A stretch of 43,325 bases of DNA. It comes from Faecalicatena fissicatena. Its GTDB lineage: Bacteria; Bacillota; Clostridia; Lachnospirales; Lachnospiraceae. The DNA lies in NCBI GenBank assembly GCA_001028025.1, contig LDAQ01000081.1, forward strand, positions 1-43,325, read 5' to 3'. Position numbers and translations under genes: made by a program. Below are positions 25,478 to 33,981 of the stretch, one piece after another. Every line of letters begins with the position of its first letter. Position 1 is the stretch's first letter. The notes below the pieces were generated by a model, which did no database searches, was not told the origin of the DNA, and saw only the letters and a list, made by a program, of their open reading frames with translations.

Positions 25478-26335
25478 ATGAAGAAAATTGCAATTGTAAC
25501 GGACAGTAACAGCGGAATTACGCAGAAACAGGGGAAAGAGATGGGGATATCAGTGGTGCCTATGCCGTTTTTTATAGATGAAAAGCTTTTCCTGGAAGAT
25601 ATAACACTGTCACAGGAGGAATTCTACAGAAAATTGGGAGAGGACTCCGATATTTCTACTTCCCAGCCGTCGCCCGGAGAGGTTCTGGAACTTTGGGACA
25701 AACTGCTTGAGGAGTATGACGAGGTCGTGCATATTCCGATGTCCAGCGGGCTGAGCAGCAGCTGCGAAACTGCTGTGACACTTTCAGCGGACTATGACGG
25801 CAGAGTGCAGGTTGTGGACAACCAGAGGATATCTGTCACTCAGGTGCAGTCTGTTCTGGATGCAATAGAGCTGAGAAACGCCGGCAAATCGGCTGTTGAG
25901 ATCAAAGAAATTCTGGAAAACGAAAAGATGGAGGCCAGTATCTACATCACAGTAGATACGCTGAAATACCTGAAAAAGGGTGGCAGAATCACTCCGGCAG
26001 CAGCCGCCCTCGGTACCGTGCTGAATCTGAAGCCCGTTTTGCAGATTCAGGGAGAAAAACTGGACGCCTTCGCAAAAGTGCGTGGATGGAAAGCCGCAAA
26101 GCGCACGATGCTTGGAGCCATCGAAAAAGACCTGAAAGAAAGATTTGCCGGCCGGGAAGACCAGATGGTCCTTGGAATGGCATATACATGCGGCCCTGAA
26201 GAGGCAGAGGAATGGAAAAAAGAAATCCAGGAAAGATTTCCGGGATATCAGATCGTGGAGGGACCGCTGTCACTCAGCGTTGCCTGCCATATTGGACCGG
26301 GTGCGATGGCTGTTACCTGTATGAAGAGAGTTTAG
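25478..26335 (+). CDS. DegV family fatty-acid-binding protein
   Basis: A 285-residue DegV protein. It begins KKIAIVTDSNSGIT and carries DISTSQPSPGEVLELW, HIPMSSGLSSSCETA, and LKYLKKGGRI in the second lobe. DegV/FakB proteins hold a fatty acid for the FakA kinase, which makes acyl-phosphate; plsX further along the window uses the same kind of product. No fakA is here. The ATG at 25478 has GGGGA seven bases upstream, so it is chosen over in-frame ATGs at 25472 and 25367. Giant hairpin A begins 11 bases after the stop. Confidence 0.9.
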   Translation: MKKIAIVTDSNSGITQKQGKEMGISVVPMPFFIDEKLFLEDITLSQEEFYRKLGEDSDISTSQPSPGEVLELWDKLLEEYDEVVHIPMSSGLSSSCETAVTLSADYDGRVQVVDNQRISVTQVQSVLDAIELRNAGKSAVEIKEILENEKMEASIYITVDTLKYLKKGGRITPAAAALGTVLNLKPVLQIQGEKLDAFAKVRGWKAAKRTMLGAIEKDLKERFAGREDQMVLGMAYTCGPEEAEEWKKEIQERFPGYQIVEGPLSLSVACHIGPGAMAVTCMKRV

Positions 26336-26346
26336 GGGGGGAGGTC

Positions 26347-26636
26347 GCTCCGGGGAATGCGTGCCGGGAGGTTCCGGGGGATGCACATGCCGGTTGGGAT
26401 GCGGACCCGCTTATTAAGGGATTCTAAAAGGAAAAAGGCAGAAAACACGGACACGGCTGACACAGCACGGGAAATTTGATAATTTCCCGCGCTGGGTCAG
26501 CCAAAAACATGATTCGGAATCATGTTTTTGTCCGTATTTTCTGCCTTTTTCCTTTAAGAATCCCTAAATGCGCTCTTACGCATCCCCAACCGGCATGTGC
26601 ATCCCCCGGAACCTCCCGGCACGCATTCCCCGGAGC
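26347..26636 (-). ncRNA. Giant hairpin element A (structured RNA/DNA family)
   Basis: A 290-base near-perfect inverted structure. Outer arms of 57-58 bases (26347-26403 and 26579-26636) pair with only one bulged base. Inside are an asymmetric internal loop, a second stem of about 30 bp (26416-26453 region with 26523-26568), and two terminal hairpins: one with loop core TGATTCCGAATCA on the minus strand (26509-26521) and one with GACCCAG...GTGTC (minus strand, 26455-26501 region). Read on the minus strand it has the same layout and loop sequences as B and C, though the arms are unrelated. It fills the space after degV and lies antisense to degV transcription. Confidence 0.85.
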
Positions 26637-26846
26637 TGGGCGCATCCAGGCGGGAGACGGCGAATCTTATACGGGTGTAAAGGGGTAAGGACGAAAGGGG
26701 AACGGGGATGGGAGAAGAGGACATAGCACTAACTATTTGTAATACTTCCGAGGCGTAAAACCTGTGCGTAGCTCATATAAATACGCTGCTCCCGTCCAGC
26801 TGCCAGCGCTGGCCAAGGGATCCGTCCTACCGACAGGATGCGCCCA
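26637..26846. other. Intergenic spacer between hairpins A and B
   Basis: These 210 bases hold no open frame of convincing coding character and no promoter I recognise. One perfect 12-base palindrome, GCCAGCGCTGGC, lies at 26802-26813, and TCCT...AGGA forms a small hairpin at about 26825-26838. Their role is unknown. Confidence 0.4.
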
Positions 26847-27124
26847 GCGGTGTTGAGGGACAGGCGGGGAGGCGTGTATATGCTGTTTGAAAAATGCTAG
26901 AGTGCATCTTACGAACTCTTGGAAGGAACCAGGCCGGTAACAGGGGAGAATCCGTGATTCCGAATCACGGATTCGGGCGACCCAGCGCGAAAAATTATCA
27001 AATTTTTCGTGATGTGTCGTCCCGTGCCCCTGTTACCGGCCTGGTTCCTTCCTAGAATTCGTTGATAAACGGGTGCATTTTCAAACAGCATATACACACC
27101 TCCCCGCCTGTCCCTCAACGCCGC
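26847..27124 (+). ncRNA. Giant hairpin element B (structured RNA/DNA family)
   Basis: A 278-base hairpin. Outer arms 26847-26896 and 27074-27124 pair over about 50 bp with few mismatches. The left internal loop reads TAGAGTGCATCTTACG, the right one TTGATAAACGGGT. A second stem (AACTCT-T-GGAAGG... with ...CCTTCC-T-AGAATT) keeps the T-T mismatch seen in A and C. Terminal hairpins are GAATCCG-TGATTCCGAATCA at 26948-26974 and GACCCAGCGCG...CGTGATGTGTC at 26979-27018. It ends eight bases before the tmcAL stop, so A and B together occupy the whole convergent gap, in opposite orientations. Confidence 0.87.
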
Positions 27125-27131
27125 GCCCCTC

Positions 27132-28418
27132 CTAAACCTTAATAATCCCCTGCTTATACTCATTCTCGAAAGCGGTTTTGTATTTGTCTGTGATGACTGA
27201 GGTATAGAGATTGGAAGCGAGGATGTCGTGATACAGCATTTTCTGCCCCACCTCGGGGATTTCGTCTGTCTCGTACAGGCTGGTGAGTAATGGCAGTGTG
27301 CCTTTTCTGACTACGCTGCCCAGGATTTTTTCGCGGTCTTTGCGGTAGCCGAGCAGGCGGGCATAGTAGTGGTACCCTCCCTCGATGTATTCTTCCACAC
27401 TGTTTTTTTTGATGCCCAGCATGATGTGGAGGAGAGCGCGGTTGATGCGGGTCTGGGTGATCTCTTTTGTTTTGAGCAGCTCACAGAACTGCTTGTAGTT
27501 AAAAAAGTTGTTCAGTTGATTGATTATACGGTTGGCCAGCTCCGTGGAGACGTCCATGTAACGGCTCAGGTCACCGGGAGATTTGTTCAGCAGTTTGTAC
27601 TTCATGATGAGTGAAAAGTCGTTCTGATAGACAGGATACTTTACACGATGATAGTCCTTCAGCAGTTCCAGACAGCAGGAAGGGACCTGATCTTCGAGCT
27701 CGCTTAAGATGTTGGAAAACGGGGTGTTTTCAAAGGTACTTCCCACAGTGTGGGTGCTGATCGCTGAGCCGGAATAAGCCAGCAGCGAGCGGATGGCGGA
27801 TGCGGAACTGTAGTTTGACTGCAGGTCTTTGTCATGGTAATTGGATTCCTGACGTTTGATTGTATATGGCAGGATCGGGCTGTTTAACTTTTTTAATGCC
27901 TTCAGGTATTCAATTCCGAGAATATTGTTCGGATCGCTCAGCAGGAAGGTGTAGTCTGTATTCCTCATATAGGCGGACAGGGCCTCCTGCCTGGCCGCGG
28001 GGAAGGAAAGACCGTCTCTTAGTCCGCTCTGCAGAAAATTCTTATATTCTATTGGTTCATCATACAAAATATCCGCGATTTTCTGAAGGCCGTGCAGGTC
28101 ATTGCATTCGCTTCCAAAACAGATAGAGTCTACGATGCCCAGGCTGTCCAGAAAAGAGACAGCACCTATCGCGAAAAGCTCGGCACTTCCGGTAGAATAG
28201 CAGACCGGCAGTTCGAAGACTGCTCCGGCGCCGCATTTTAAAGCCATCTCAGCCCGTATGTATTTGGGCATGATGGCAGGCGTGCCTCTCTGGACATAAT
28301 CCCCGGTCATGATAACGATGGCGGTGTCAGCACCGGTGACTTCCTTGGCTTTTTCAATATGGTACTGATGTCCGTTATGAAACGGATTGTATTCTGTAAT
28401 TAAACCGACGATTTTCAT
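27132..28418 (-). CDS. tmcAL: tRNA(Met) cytidine acetate ligase
   Basis: A 428-residue nucleotidyltransferase-fold protein of the former UPF0348/YlbM family. TmcAL activates acetate with ATP to acetylate the wobble cytidine (ac4C34) of elongator tRNA-Met. The start KIVGLITEYNPFHNGHQYH carries the HxGH ATP motif (HNGH), followed by ADTAIVIMTGDYVQRG. The ATG at 28418 has AAGGAG upstream and fits family starts better than an in-frame ATG 33 bases earlier. Transcribed towards hairpin B. Its use of acetate is compatible with the nearby pta-ackA genes, though no link is shown. Confidence 0.93.
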   Translation of the reverse strand: MKIVGLITEYNPFHNGHQYHIEKAKEVTGADTAIVIMTGDYVQRGTPAIMPKYIRAEMALKCGAGAVFELPVCYSTGSAELFAIGAVSFLDSLGIVDSICFGSECNDLHGLQKIADILYDEPIEYKNFLQSGLRDGLSFPAARQEALSAYMRNTDYTFLLSDPNNILGIEYLKALKKLNSPILPYTIKRQESNYHDKDLQSNYSSASAIRSLLAYSGSAISTHTVGSTFENTPFSNILSELEDQVPSCCLELLKDYHRVKYPVYQNDFSLIMKYKLLNKSPGDLSRYMDVSTELANRIINQLNNFFNYKQFCELLKTKEITQTRINRALLHIMLGIKKNSVEEYIEGGYHYYARLLGYRKDREKILGSVVRKGTLPLLTSLYETDEIPEVGQKMLYHDILASNLYTSVITDKYKTAFENEYKQGIIKV

Positions 28419-28571
28419 AAGATTCTCCTTGTATATCAATTTATTAACCATTATACTATAAAATGACAGGATGTTATAGGCGAAAATGTGTTTATTACGG
28501 ATGATTTCTGTTAAATATAAGTAAGTATAGAGATTTTTTAGAATAAATCAGAACAAAAGAGGGTGTATGGC

Positions 28572-29912
28572 ATGGAGAGAGAAAAAATTGAAAAACTTCT
28601 GGGACAGCGCAGATTTAAGGAATTGAAAGAAGAGTTAGAAACCATACATCCAGTCGATATTGTGGAGATGCTGGAGGATTTTGACAGAAAACAGGCACTC
28701 CTGATCTTCCGCCTTCTGGCGAAAGAGGAGGCGGCAGAGGTTTTTACGGATATGAACAGCGATATGCGTGAAGACCTGATCAATGCCCTGACGGATTCCG
28801 AGCTGGAAGAAGTCATGGATGAGATGTATGTGGATGATACAGTGGATGTCCTGGAAGAGATGCCTGCCAATGTGGTGGACCGTCTGCTTCTGGCCACGGA
28901 TGAGGAGACAAGGAAGAAGATTAACGTGCTGCTGCAGTATCCCGAGGACAGTGCAGGAAGCATTATGAATGTGGATTACATCAGCCTGCGCAAAGAGATG
29001 ACGGTGGCCGATGCTATCCTGAAAATACGTCAGGTAGGTATTAATAAGGAAACGATTTATACCTGCTATGTGACGGAGAAGAAGCGGCTGATCGGTGCGG
29101 TGGATGTAAAAGATCTGTTGACTGCCGGCGATACCTGGCTGATCGAGGAGATCATGGACGAGAATGTGCTCTGTGCCAAGACGCTGGATGACCAGGAAGA
29201 CGTAGCCGTGACGATTAAAAAGTACGGACTGATAGCGATTCCGATTATAGATCACGAAAACTGTCTGGTAGGGATTGTTACGGTTGATGATGCTATGCTT
29301 GTACTGCAGGATGAGACAACAGAGGATATCAGTATCATGGCCGGTGTAAGCCCCAATGAGGATTCCTATTTCGGAACATCGGTATTTCGGCATGCAAAGA
29401 ACAGAAGCCTCTGGCTGATGCTGCTGATGCTTTCTGCCACCGTGACAGGGGAGATTCTGGGTTATTATGAGGAAGCGATGGCGGTAATGCCTGTTCTGAT
29501 TACATTTATCCCCATGCTCATGGGGACGGGCGGTAACTGCGGATCTCAGAGTTCTACGCTGGTGATCCGGGGGCTGGCCGTGGGAGAGATCCAGTTCAAA
29601 GACATTTTCCGGGTTATTTTTAAGGAAGTCCGTGTTGCGCTTGTGGTCAGCGTCCTGCTGGCTGTGGTGAACGGTATCCGTATTTATATCATGTACGGGC
29701 AGAATATTACGCTGTCAATTGCCCTGGGCATCACGATGATGGCGGTGGTTGTCATGGCAAAGTGTATTGGGTGCACCCTGCCTCTGCTGGCAAAAAAACT
29801 GGGGCTGGATCCGGCCATCATGGCGGCCCCGCTGATTACGACCATTCTGGATACATGTACAATTCTGGTCTATTTTAATATTGTAACGGCCATTTTTCAT
29901 CTGAATGCGTGA
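28572..29912 (+). CDS. mgtE: Magnesium transporter MgtE
   Basis: A 446-residue Mg2+ channel. The cytosolic N domain (about 1-130, with IHPVDIVEMLEDFDRKQAL) and a tandem CBS pair (about 130-255, for example TCYVTEKKRLIGAVDVKDLL) sense magnesium. After a plug helix, five membrane helices include the pore signature GTGGNCGSQSSTLVIRGLAVG near residues 320-340. The ATG at 28572 has AGAGGG eight bases upstream and is preferred over an upstream GTG at 28563. The 150-base gap upstream contains no M-box riboswitch that I recognise. Confidence 0.95.
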   Translation: MEREKIEKLLGQRRFKELKEELETIHPVDIVEMLEDFDRKQALLIFRLLAKEEAAEVFTDMNSDMREDLINALTDSELEEVMDEMYVDDTVDVLEEMPANVVDRLLLATDEETRKKINVLLQYPEDSAGSIMNVDYISLRKEMTVADAILKIRQVGINKETIYTCYVTEKKRLIGAVDVKDLLTAGDTWLIEEIMDENVLCAKTLDDQEDVAVTIKKYGLIAIPIIDHENCLVGIVTVDDAMLVLQDETTEDISIMAGVSPNEDSYFGTSVFRHAKNRSLWLMLLMLSATVTGEILGYYEEAMAVMPVLITFIPMLMGTGGNCGSQSSTLVIRGLAVGEIQFKDIFRVIFKEVRVALVVSVLLAVVNGIRIYIMYGQNITLSIALGITMMAVVVMAKCIGCTLPLLAKKLGLDPAIMAAPLITTILDTCTILVYFNIVTAIFHLNA

Positions 29913-29967
29913 TATAATGAGCGTTAGAGAGGAAAGCGTGCTTGCACATTTTCCGAACGGCGAATGG

Positions 29968-29990
29968 CGATCATGAATCTTTGATTCATG
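29968..29990. repeat. Perfect hairpin upstream of pta
   Basis: ATCATGAATC-TTT-GATTCATGAT is a 10-bp perfect inverted repeat in the mgtE-pta gap. No T-run follows, so it is a poor terminator; it could be an operator or an mRNA-stabilising stem at the end of mgtE. Confidence 0.55.
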
Positions 29991-30050
29991 ATATATTGAT
30001 AATATTTGATCAAAAAGGAGATTGTATTTAAAAATGCACATGGTATCTAC

Positions 30051-30079
30051 TTGTATACAAAAATCCTTTGGGGTATAAT
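30051..30079 (+). promoter_or_regulatory. Promoter of pta-ackA
   Basis: TTGTAT (30051-30056) and TATAAT (30074-30079) are spaced by 17 bp, 38 bases before the pta start. AAAGGTGG at about 30100 serves as ribosome binding site. Confidence 0.75.
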
Positions 30080-30116
30080 GGAAAGAGTGAGAAAAAATGA
30101 AAGGTGGCTTTAAATC

Positions 30117-31112
30117 ATGGGATTTATTGACGAAATTAAGGCAAGAGCAAAATCTAATAAGAAAACAATCGTACTTCCTGAGACAGAAGATGTAAGGACT
30201 TACCAGGCTGCAGAAGCAGTCCTGAAAGATGGTACGGCAAATTTGATCCTCGTAGGCAGCAAAGAAGAAATTGAGAAGAACGGGGCGGGATATGATCTCT
30301 CCGGCGCTGTAGTTGTAGACCCTGCAACGAATGAAAAGACAGCGGCTTATATTGCTAAATTAGTAGAACTCAGACAGAAAAAGGGAATGACAGAAGAGCA
30401 GGCCAAAGAACTTCTCCTTGGCAATTATCTGTATTACGGAGTTATGATGGTGAAGATGGGGGATGCAGACGGAATGGTATCCGGTGCATGCCACTCTACG
30501 GCAGACACACTTCGTCCGTGTCTGCAGATTCTGAAGACAAAACCGGGAACAAAGCTGGTTTCCGCATTTTTCGTAATGGTAGTCCCGGACTGTGATATGG
30601 GCGGAGACGGAACATTTATTTTTGGAGATTCAGGTCTGGAGCAGAATCCGGATCCGGAGAAGCTTGCCAACATCGCAGTTTCTTCCGCAGAGTCTTTCCG
30701 TACACTGACTGGAAAAGAACCAATCGTAGCCATGCTGTCACACTCCACAAAGGGAAGTGCCAAGCATGCGGATGTAGATAAAGTAGTGGAAGCAACGGCA
30801 ATTGCAAAAGAACTGGCACCGGAATTAAAGCTGGACGGAGAATTACAGCTGGATGCAGCGATCGTACCATCAGTCGGAGAGTCAAAGGCTCCGGGCAGCC
30901 CGGTTGCAGGACATGCCAACGTATTGATCTTCCCGGATCTGGATGCAGGAAATATCGGATACAAGCTGGTGCAGAGACTGGCAAAAGCAGAAGCTTACGG
31001 ACCTCTTACACAGGGAATTGCTGCTCCTGTCAATGATTTATCACGTGGATGCAGCGCAGAGGACATCGAAGGCGTTGTAGCAATCACAGCAGTGCAGGCA
31101 CAGGCGCAGTAA
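30117..31112 (+). CDS. pta: Phosphate acetyltransferase
   Basis: A 331-residue short-form Pta that interconverts acetyl-CoA and acetyl phosphate. Recognisable family segments are IVLPETEDVRTYQAAEAV, DGMVSGACHSTADTLRP, GDSGLEQNPDPEKLANIA, MLSHSTKGSA, and APGSPVAGHANVLIFPDLDAGN. Short Pta lacks the regulatory N-terminal domains of the enterobacterial enzyme, as usual in Firmicutes. With ackA 61 bases downstream, it forms the standard fermentative acetate and ATP module. Confidence 0.97.
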   Translation: MGFIDEIKARAKSNKKTIVLPETEDVRTYQAAEAVLKDGTANLILVGSKEEIEKNGAGYDLSGAVVVDPATNEKTAAYIAKLVELRQKKGMTEEQAKELLLGNYLYYGVMMVKMGDADGMVSGACHSTADTLRPCLQILKTKPGTKLVSAFFVMVVPDCDMGGDGTFIFGDSGLEQNPDPEKLANIAVSSAESFRTLTGKEPIVAMLSHSTKGSAKHADVDKVVEATAIAKELAPELKLDGELQLDAAIVPSVGESKAPGSPVAGHANVLIFPDLDAGNIGYKLVQRLAKAEAYGPLTQGIAAPVNDLSRGCSAEDIEGVVAITAVQAQAQ

Positions 31113-31173
31113 ATCAGTGATGAATAAGAGAGGCAATGATGCCCCTTATATATAAATTCAGGAGGATAATAAA

Positions 31174-32364
31174 ATGAATGTATTAGTAATCAACTGCGGA
31201 AGCTCTTCTCTGAAGTTCCAGTTAATCGACTCTGACTCAGAGAAGGTGCTTGCGAAAGGTCTCTGCGAGAGAATCGGAATCGATGGCAGCCTCACCTATC
31301 AGCCGGCGGGTGGAGAGAAGGTTAAGACCGCAAAGGACATGCCTACCCACACAGAGGCAATCCAGTTTGTCATTGATGCTTTGACAGACGCAAAGACAGG
31401 TGTTGTTAAGAGCCTGGACGAGATCGGGGCCGTTGGACACCGTATGGTTCACGGAGGAGAGAAGTTCGCGTCTTCCGTAGTGATCACAGATGAAGTAAAG
31501 AACGCAGTAGAAGAGTGTAACGACCTTGCGCCGTTACATAACCCGGCCAACCTGATCGGTGTGAATGCATGTGAGAAGCTGATGCCGAACACTCCTATGG
31601 TAGGGGTATTTGACACTGCATTCCATCAGACAATGCCTGAAAAAGCATATATGTACGGACTTCCATATGCTTACTATGACAAATACAAAGTAAGACGTTA
31701 CGGCTTTCACGGGACAAGCCACAGCTTCGTATCCAAGAGAGCTGCTGAGATCGTGGGCAAACCTTATGATGCTACAAAGACGATTGTCTGCCACCTTGGC
31801 AACGGCGCAAGCGTATGTGCTGTATTAAACGGCAAGTCTGTAGACACTTCCATGGGTCTGACTCCGCTGGAAGGTCTGGTAATGGGAACACGTTCCGGAG
31901 ATATTGATCCGGCTATCCTTGAATTTATTGCAAAGAAAGAGAATCTGGATATCGAAGGACTGATGAAGGTTCTGAACAAGGATTCAGGAGTATTCGGTCT
32001 GTCAGGCCTGTCCAGTGATTTCCGAGATCTCTCATCCGCAGCAGCAGAAGGCAATAAACAGGCACAGATTGCCCTGGAAGTATTCGCCTACAGAGTGGCA
32101 AAATACGTAGGAAGCTACGCAGCAGCCATGAACGGCGTTGACAACATCGTATTTACTGCCGGAATCGGCGAGAACGATGGAGAGATCCGTGAGGAAGTAT
32201 GCAGCTACCTGCAGTTCCTTGGCATAGAGCTTGATAAAGAAGCCAACACTAAGAGAGGCGAGGAAGTGATGATCTCCACTCCCGACTCAAAAGTAAAAGT
32301 CCTTGTAATCCCTACAAATGAAGAACTGTCAATCGCGAGAGAAACAGTTGCACTTGTAAAATAA
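31174..32364 (+). CDS. ackA: Acetate kinase
   Basis: A 396-residue ASKHA-fold kinase that makes ATP and acetate from acetyl phosphate. The N-terminal phosphate loop is NCGSSSLKFQL, the second signature is YGFHGTSHSFVS, and GNGASVCAVLNGKSVDTSMG and FTAGIGENDGEIRE complete the nucleotide site. Strong AGGAGG site at the start. It ends the pta-ackA transcript; a good hairpin terminator follows and then repeat R1. Confidence 0.97.
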   Translation: MNVLVINCGSSSLKFQLIDSDSEKVLAKGLCERIGIDGSLTYQPAGGEKVKTAKDMPTHTEAIQFVIDALTDAKTGVVKSLDEIGAVGHRMVHGGEKFASSVVITDEVKNAVEECNDLAPLHNPANLIGVNACEKLMPNTPMVGVFDTAFHQTMPEKAYMYGLPYAYYDKYKVRRYGFHGTSHSFVSKRAAEIVGKPYDATKTIVCHLGNGASVCAVLNGKSVDTSMGLTPLEGLVMGTRSGDIDPAILEFIAKKENLDIEGLMKVLNKDSGVFGLSGLSSDFRDLSSAAAEGNKQAQIALEVFAYRVAKYVGSYAAAMNGVDNIVFTAGIGENDGEIREEVCSYLQFLGIELDKEANTKRGEEVMISTPDSKVKVLVIPTNEELSIARETVALVK

Positions 32365-32380
32365 GATAAAAGGCCAAAGG

Positions 32381-32421
32381 ATGAGCGGATGGATATGATG
32401 TCTGTCCGCTCATGTATTTTG
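32381..32421 (+). terminator. Terminator after ackA
   Basis: A 13-bp stem (32381-32393 with 32401-32413, two G-U pairs) with a seven-base loop, followed by GTATTTTGT. Confidence 0.75.
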
Positions 32422-32463
32422 TCAGAATATTCTGAAAACGGAGCGCAAAGGGGTCTGACCCCT
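32421..32463 (+). repeat. Palindromic repeat R1, copy 3, after ackA
   Basis: TCAGAATATTCTGA (32422-32435), a perfect palindrome, is followed by a short GC-containing spacer and AGGGGTCTGACCCCT (32449-32463). It is the most complete copy and reference for those at 12076 and 16089. It lies directly after the ackA terminator and 20 bases before the next promoter. Confidence 0.88.
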
Positions 32464-32482
32464 AAAAATCTGTATTTTTTAG

Positions 32483-32510
32483 TTGACAAACTTATTTTAC
32501 ATGATATAAT
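32483..32510 (+). promoter_or_regulatory. Promoter of the yceD-rpmF unit
   Basis: Consensus TTGACA (32483-32488) and TATAAT (32505-32510), spaced by 16 bp, 28 bases before the coding region. Confidence 0.85.
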
Positions 32511-32538
32511 AATTTAGGTATGAATAGGAGTAATGAAG

Positions 32539-33066
32539 ATGTTAATTAACCTATCAGACGTTCTGTCAGACCAGCATAGGACAGTTGAAGAAACAGTGCC
32601 TGTTGAATTGGAAGAGCTGCAGTTGAAGACTGGTTCCTTCCCAATTGTCGGTAAAGACCCCGTGCACGTTGTCGTTACGCATGTAAAGGACAAGGAATTA
32701 CAGATTAAGGCGGAGACAAAAGTCTCGGTTATGGTACCATGTGACCGCTGCCTGGAAGATGTAAAGCAGGAGTTTATACTGGATTTCATCAAGCGCGTGG
32801 ATTTGAATGTAGCAGATGCTGATTTGCCGGAAGGATTAGATGAATCAAATTTCATTGACGGATATCATCTTGACGTGGACAAAATGCTCTTTAATGAGAT
32901 ATTGATAGGATGGCCGACGAAAGTTCTATGCAGCGATGACTGTAAAGGCATTTGTAACGTTTGTGGTCAGAACCTAAATGTGGGTACCTGTAACTGTGAA
33001 GATACAGGGCTTGACCCAAGAATGTCAGTTGTCCGTGATTTATTTAAGAATTTTAAGGAGGTGTAA
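32539..33066 (+). CDS. YceD family protein (DUF177)
   Basis: About 175 residues of the DUF177 family, found next to rpmF in many bacteria and linked to 23S rRNA maturation and ribosome metabolism. It begins MLINLSDVLSDQH. A conserved Cys pair in VPCDRCLED and a C-terminal cysteine group (LCSDDCKGICNVCGQNLN) are visible; the latter may bind metal. The AGGAG site is only two bases from an in-frame ATG at 32533 but eight from the ATG at 32539, so 32539 is chosen. It ends three bases before rpmF. Confidence 0.85.
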   Translation: MLINLSDVLSDQHRTVEETVPVELEELQLKTGSFPIVGKDPVHVVVTHVKDKELQIKAETKVSVMVPCDRCLEDVKQEFILDFIKRVDLNVADADLPEGLDESNFIDGYHLDVDKMLFNEILIGWPTKVLCSDDCKGICNVCGQNLNVGTCNCEDTGLDPRMSVVRDLFKNFKEV

Positions 33067-33069
33067 CCT

Positions 33070-33249
33070 ATGTCTATCTGTCCAAAGAATAAATCTTCAA
33101 AAGCTAGAAGAGATAAGAGAAGAGCTAACTGGAAGATGAGTGCTCCAAACCTTGTAAAATGCAGCAAGTGCGGAGAACTTATGATGCCTCACAGAGTATG
33201 TAAGGCTTGCGGCTCTTACAACAAAAAAGAAATCATTTCTGTTGACTAA
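33070..33249 (+). CDS. rpmF: 50S ribosomal protein L32
   Basis: A 59-residue ribosomal protein, short enough to be missed by length filters. It begins MSICPKNKSSKARRDKRRAN and contains the zinc-ribbon pattern CSKCGEL...CKACGSY with four cysteines, the C+ form of L32. It is translated directly after yceD with AAGGAGG overlapping that stop codon, and a strong terminator follows. This length and sequence style are characteristic of Clostridia. Confidence 0.97.
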   Translation: MSICPKNKSSKARRDKRRANWKMSAPNLVKCSKCGELMMPHRVCKACGSYNKKEIISVD

Positions 33250-33261
33250 TGAAGACAGGAC

Positions 33262-33293
33262 AAGGCTTTCCGGGAAACCGGGAAGCCTTTTTT
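33262..33293 (+). terminator. Terminator after rpmF
   Basis: A 12-bp stem (33262-33273 with 33278-33289, one G-U pair) with a GAAA tetraloop and a TTTTTT run: a strong intrinsic terminator. Confidence 0.93.
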
Positions 33294-33294
33294 C

Positions 33295-33358
33295 ATTTCA
33301 CAGGAAATACCCTGTGAAATAAAAAGCCCTTCCGGCGGGATGCACACTGCGGCGTAAA
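33295..33358 (+). repeat. Post-terminator repeat R2, copy 2
   Basis: A perfect 10-bp hairpin, ATTTCACAGG with CCTGTGAAAT (33295-33304 with 33311-33320), then AAAAAGCCC and the conserved core GGCGGGATGCACACT (33335-33349) and GGCGTAAA. The hairpin arms differ completely from those of copy 1 at 11981, while the 38 bases after it agree except at about three positions. It lies one base after the terminator of rpmF. Confidence 0.8.
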
Positions 33359-33447
33359 CAGCAGACGTCGAGATGCGGCCGCCGCAGGAGCAGGTCTTGC
33401 AAGCGAACATTAATTTATAAGATAGGATCATAAAATGATAGAAAATG

Positions 33448-33479
33448 GCCGGGAGCACAAGATTGTTCCCGGCTTTTTT
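33448..33479 (+). terminator. Second terminator before the Mor-like gene
   Basis: A 10-bp stem (33448-33457 with 33464-33473, one G-U) with six-base loop and six T residues. Nothing codes between it and the rpmF terminator, so it may end a short RNA starting in the R2 region (33294-33447), or back up the first terminator. No promoter for such an RNA is evident. Confidence 0.85.
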
Positions 33480-33617
33480 GTGATACAGGAGAAAAAATTG
33501 ATGCAAGAGGCAGGAATATGTAAATATTTGGAAATACACAAGGGATAATTCAATGTAATAAGCAGATGATAAAATATTGAAATTTCTGTATAGTTACCGC
33601 AGGAAGGAGGGATTGGC

Positions 33618-33881
33618 TTGCTAATCACAGCAGAGAAACGAGAGGGCCTGGCAGAGATATATAATCAGCTGGTTGATCTTGTGGGTATAGAGAATACGGA
33701 AGAAATCTATAAAAACTTGAAGGGACAGCAAATAACCTTCCCCATGCGGCTTTACAGAACTGATTACATATCTAAAAAAGTAAATGAGCAATATGACGGT
33801 AAAAATCTAAAGGCTCTTGCCAGAGAGTACGGATATACGGAAAGACACTTGAGAAATCTTTTGAATAAAAGACAGAATTAA
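33618..33881 (+). CDS. Mor transcription activator-like regulator, TTG start
   Basis: An 87-residue DNA-binding protein. The C-terminal part NLKALAREYGYTERHLRNLL is a helix-turn-helix, and the preceding dimerisation region (IYNQLVDLVGIENTEEIYKNL...QQITFP) matches the Mor/C family first known from phage Mu. Such short Mor-like proteins are common in Clostridia, often in mobile or accessory loci. The TTG start has an AGGAGG site seven bases upstream; the next in-frame ATG would cut deep into the domain. It sits in an insertion between rpmF and plsX, and is followed by a small membrane protein. Confidence 0.8.
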   Translation: MLITAEKREGLAEIYNQLVDLVGIENTEEIYKNLKGQQITFPMRLYRTDYISKKVNEQYDGKNLKALAREYGYTERHLRNLLNKRQN

Positions 33882-33981
33882 ACAGTTATTCATGAAAGAC
33901 AGCTCACCTAAGAAATAAGAACATACAAAAACGGCAGCAAGCAGAGCTTAGTACAAAAGATAAAGGAGGCAGGGAGTCCCG

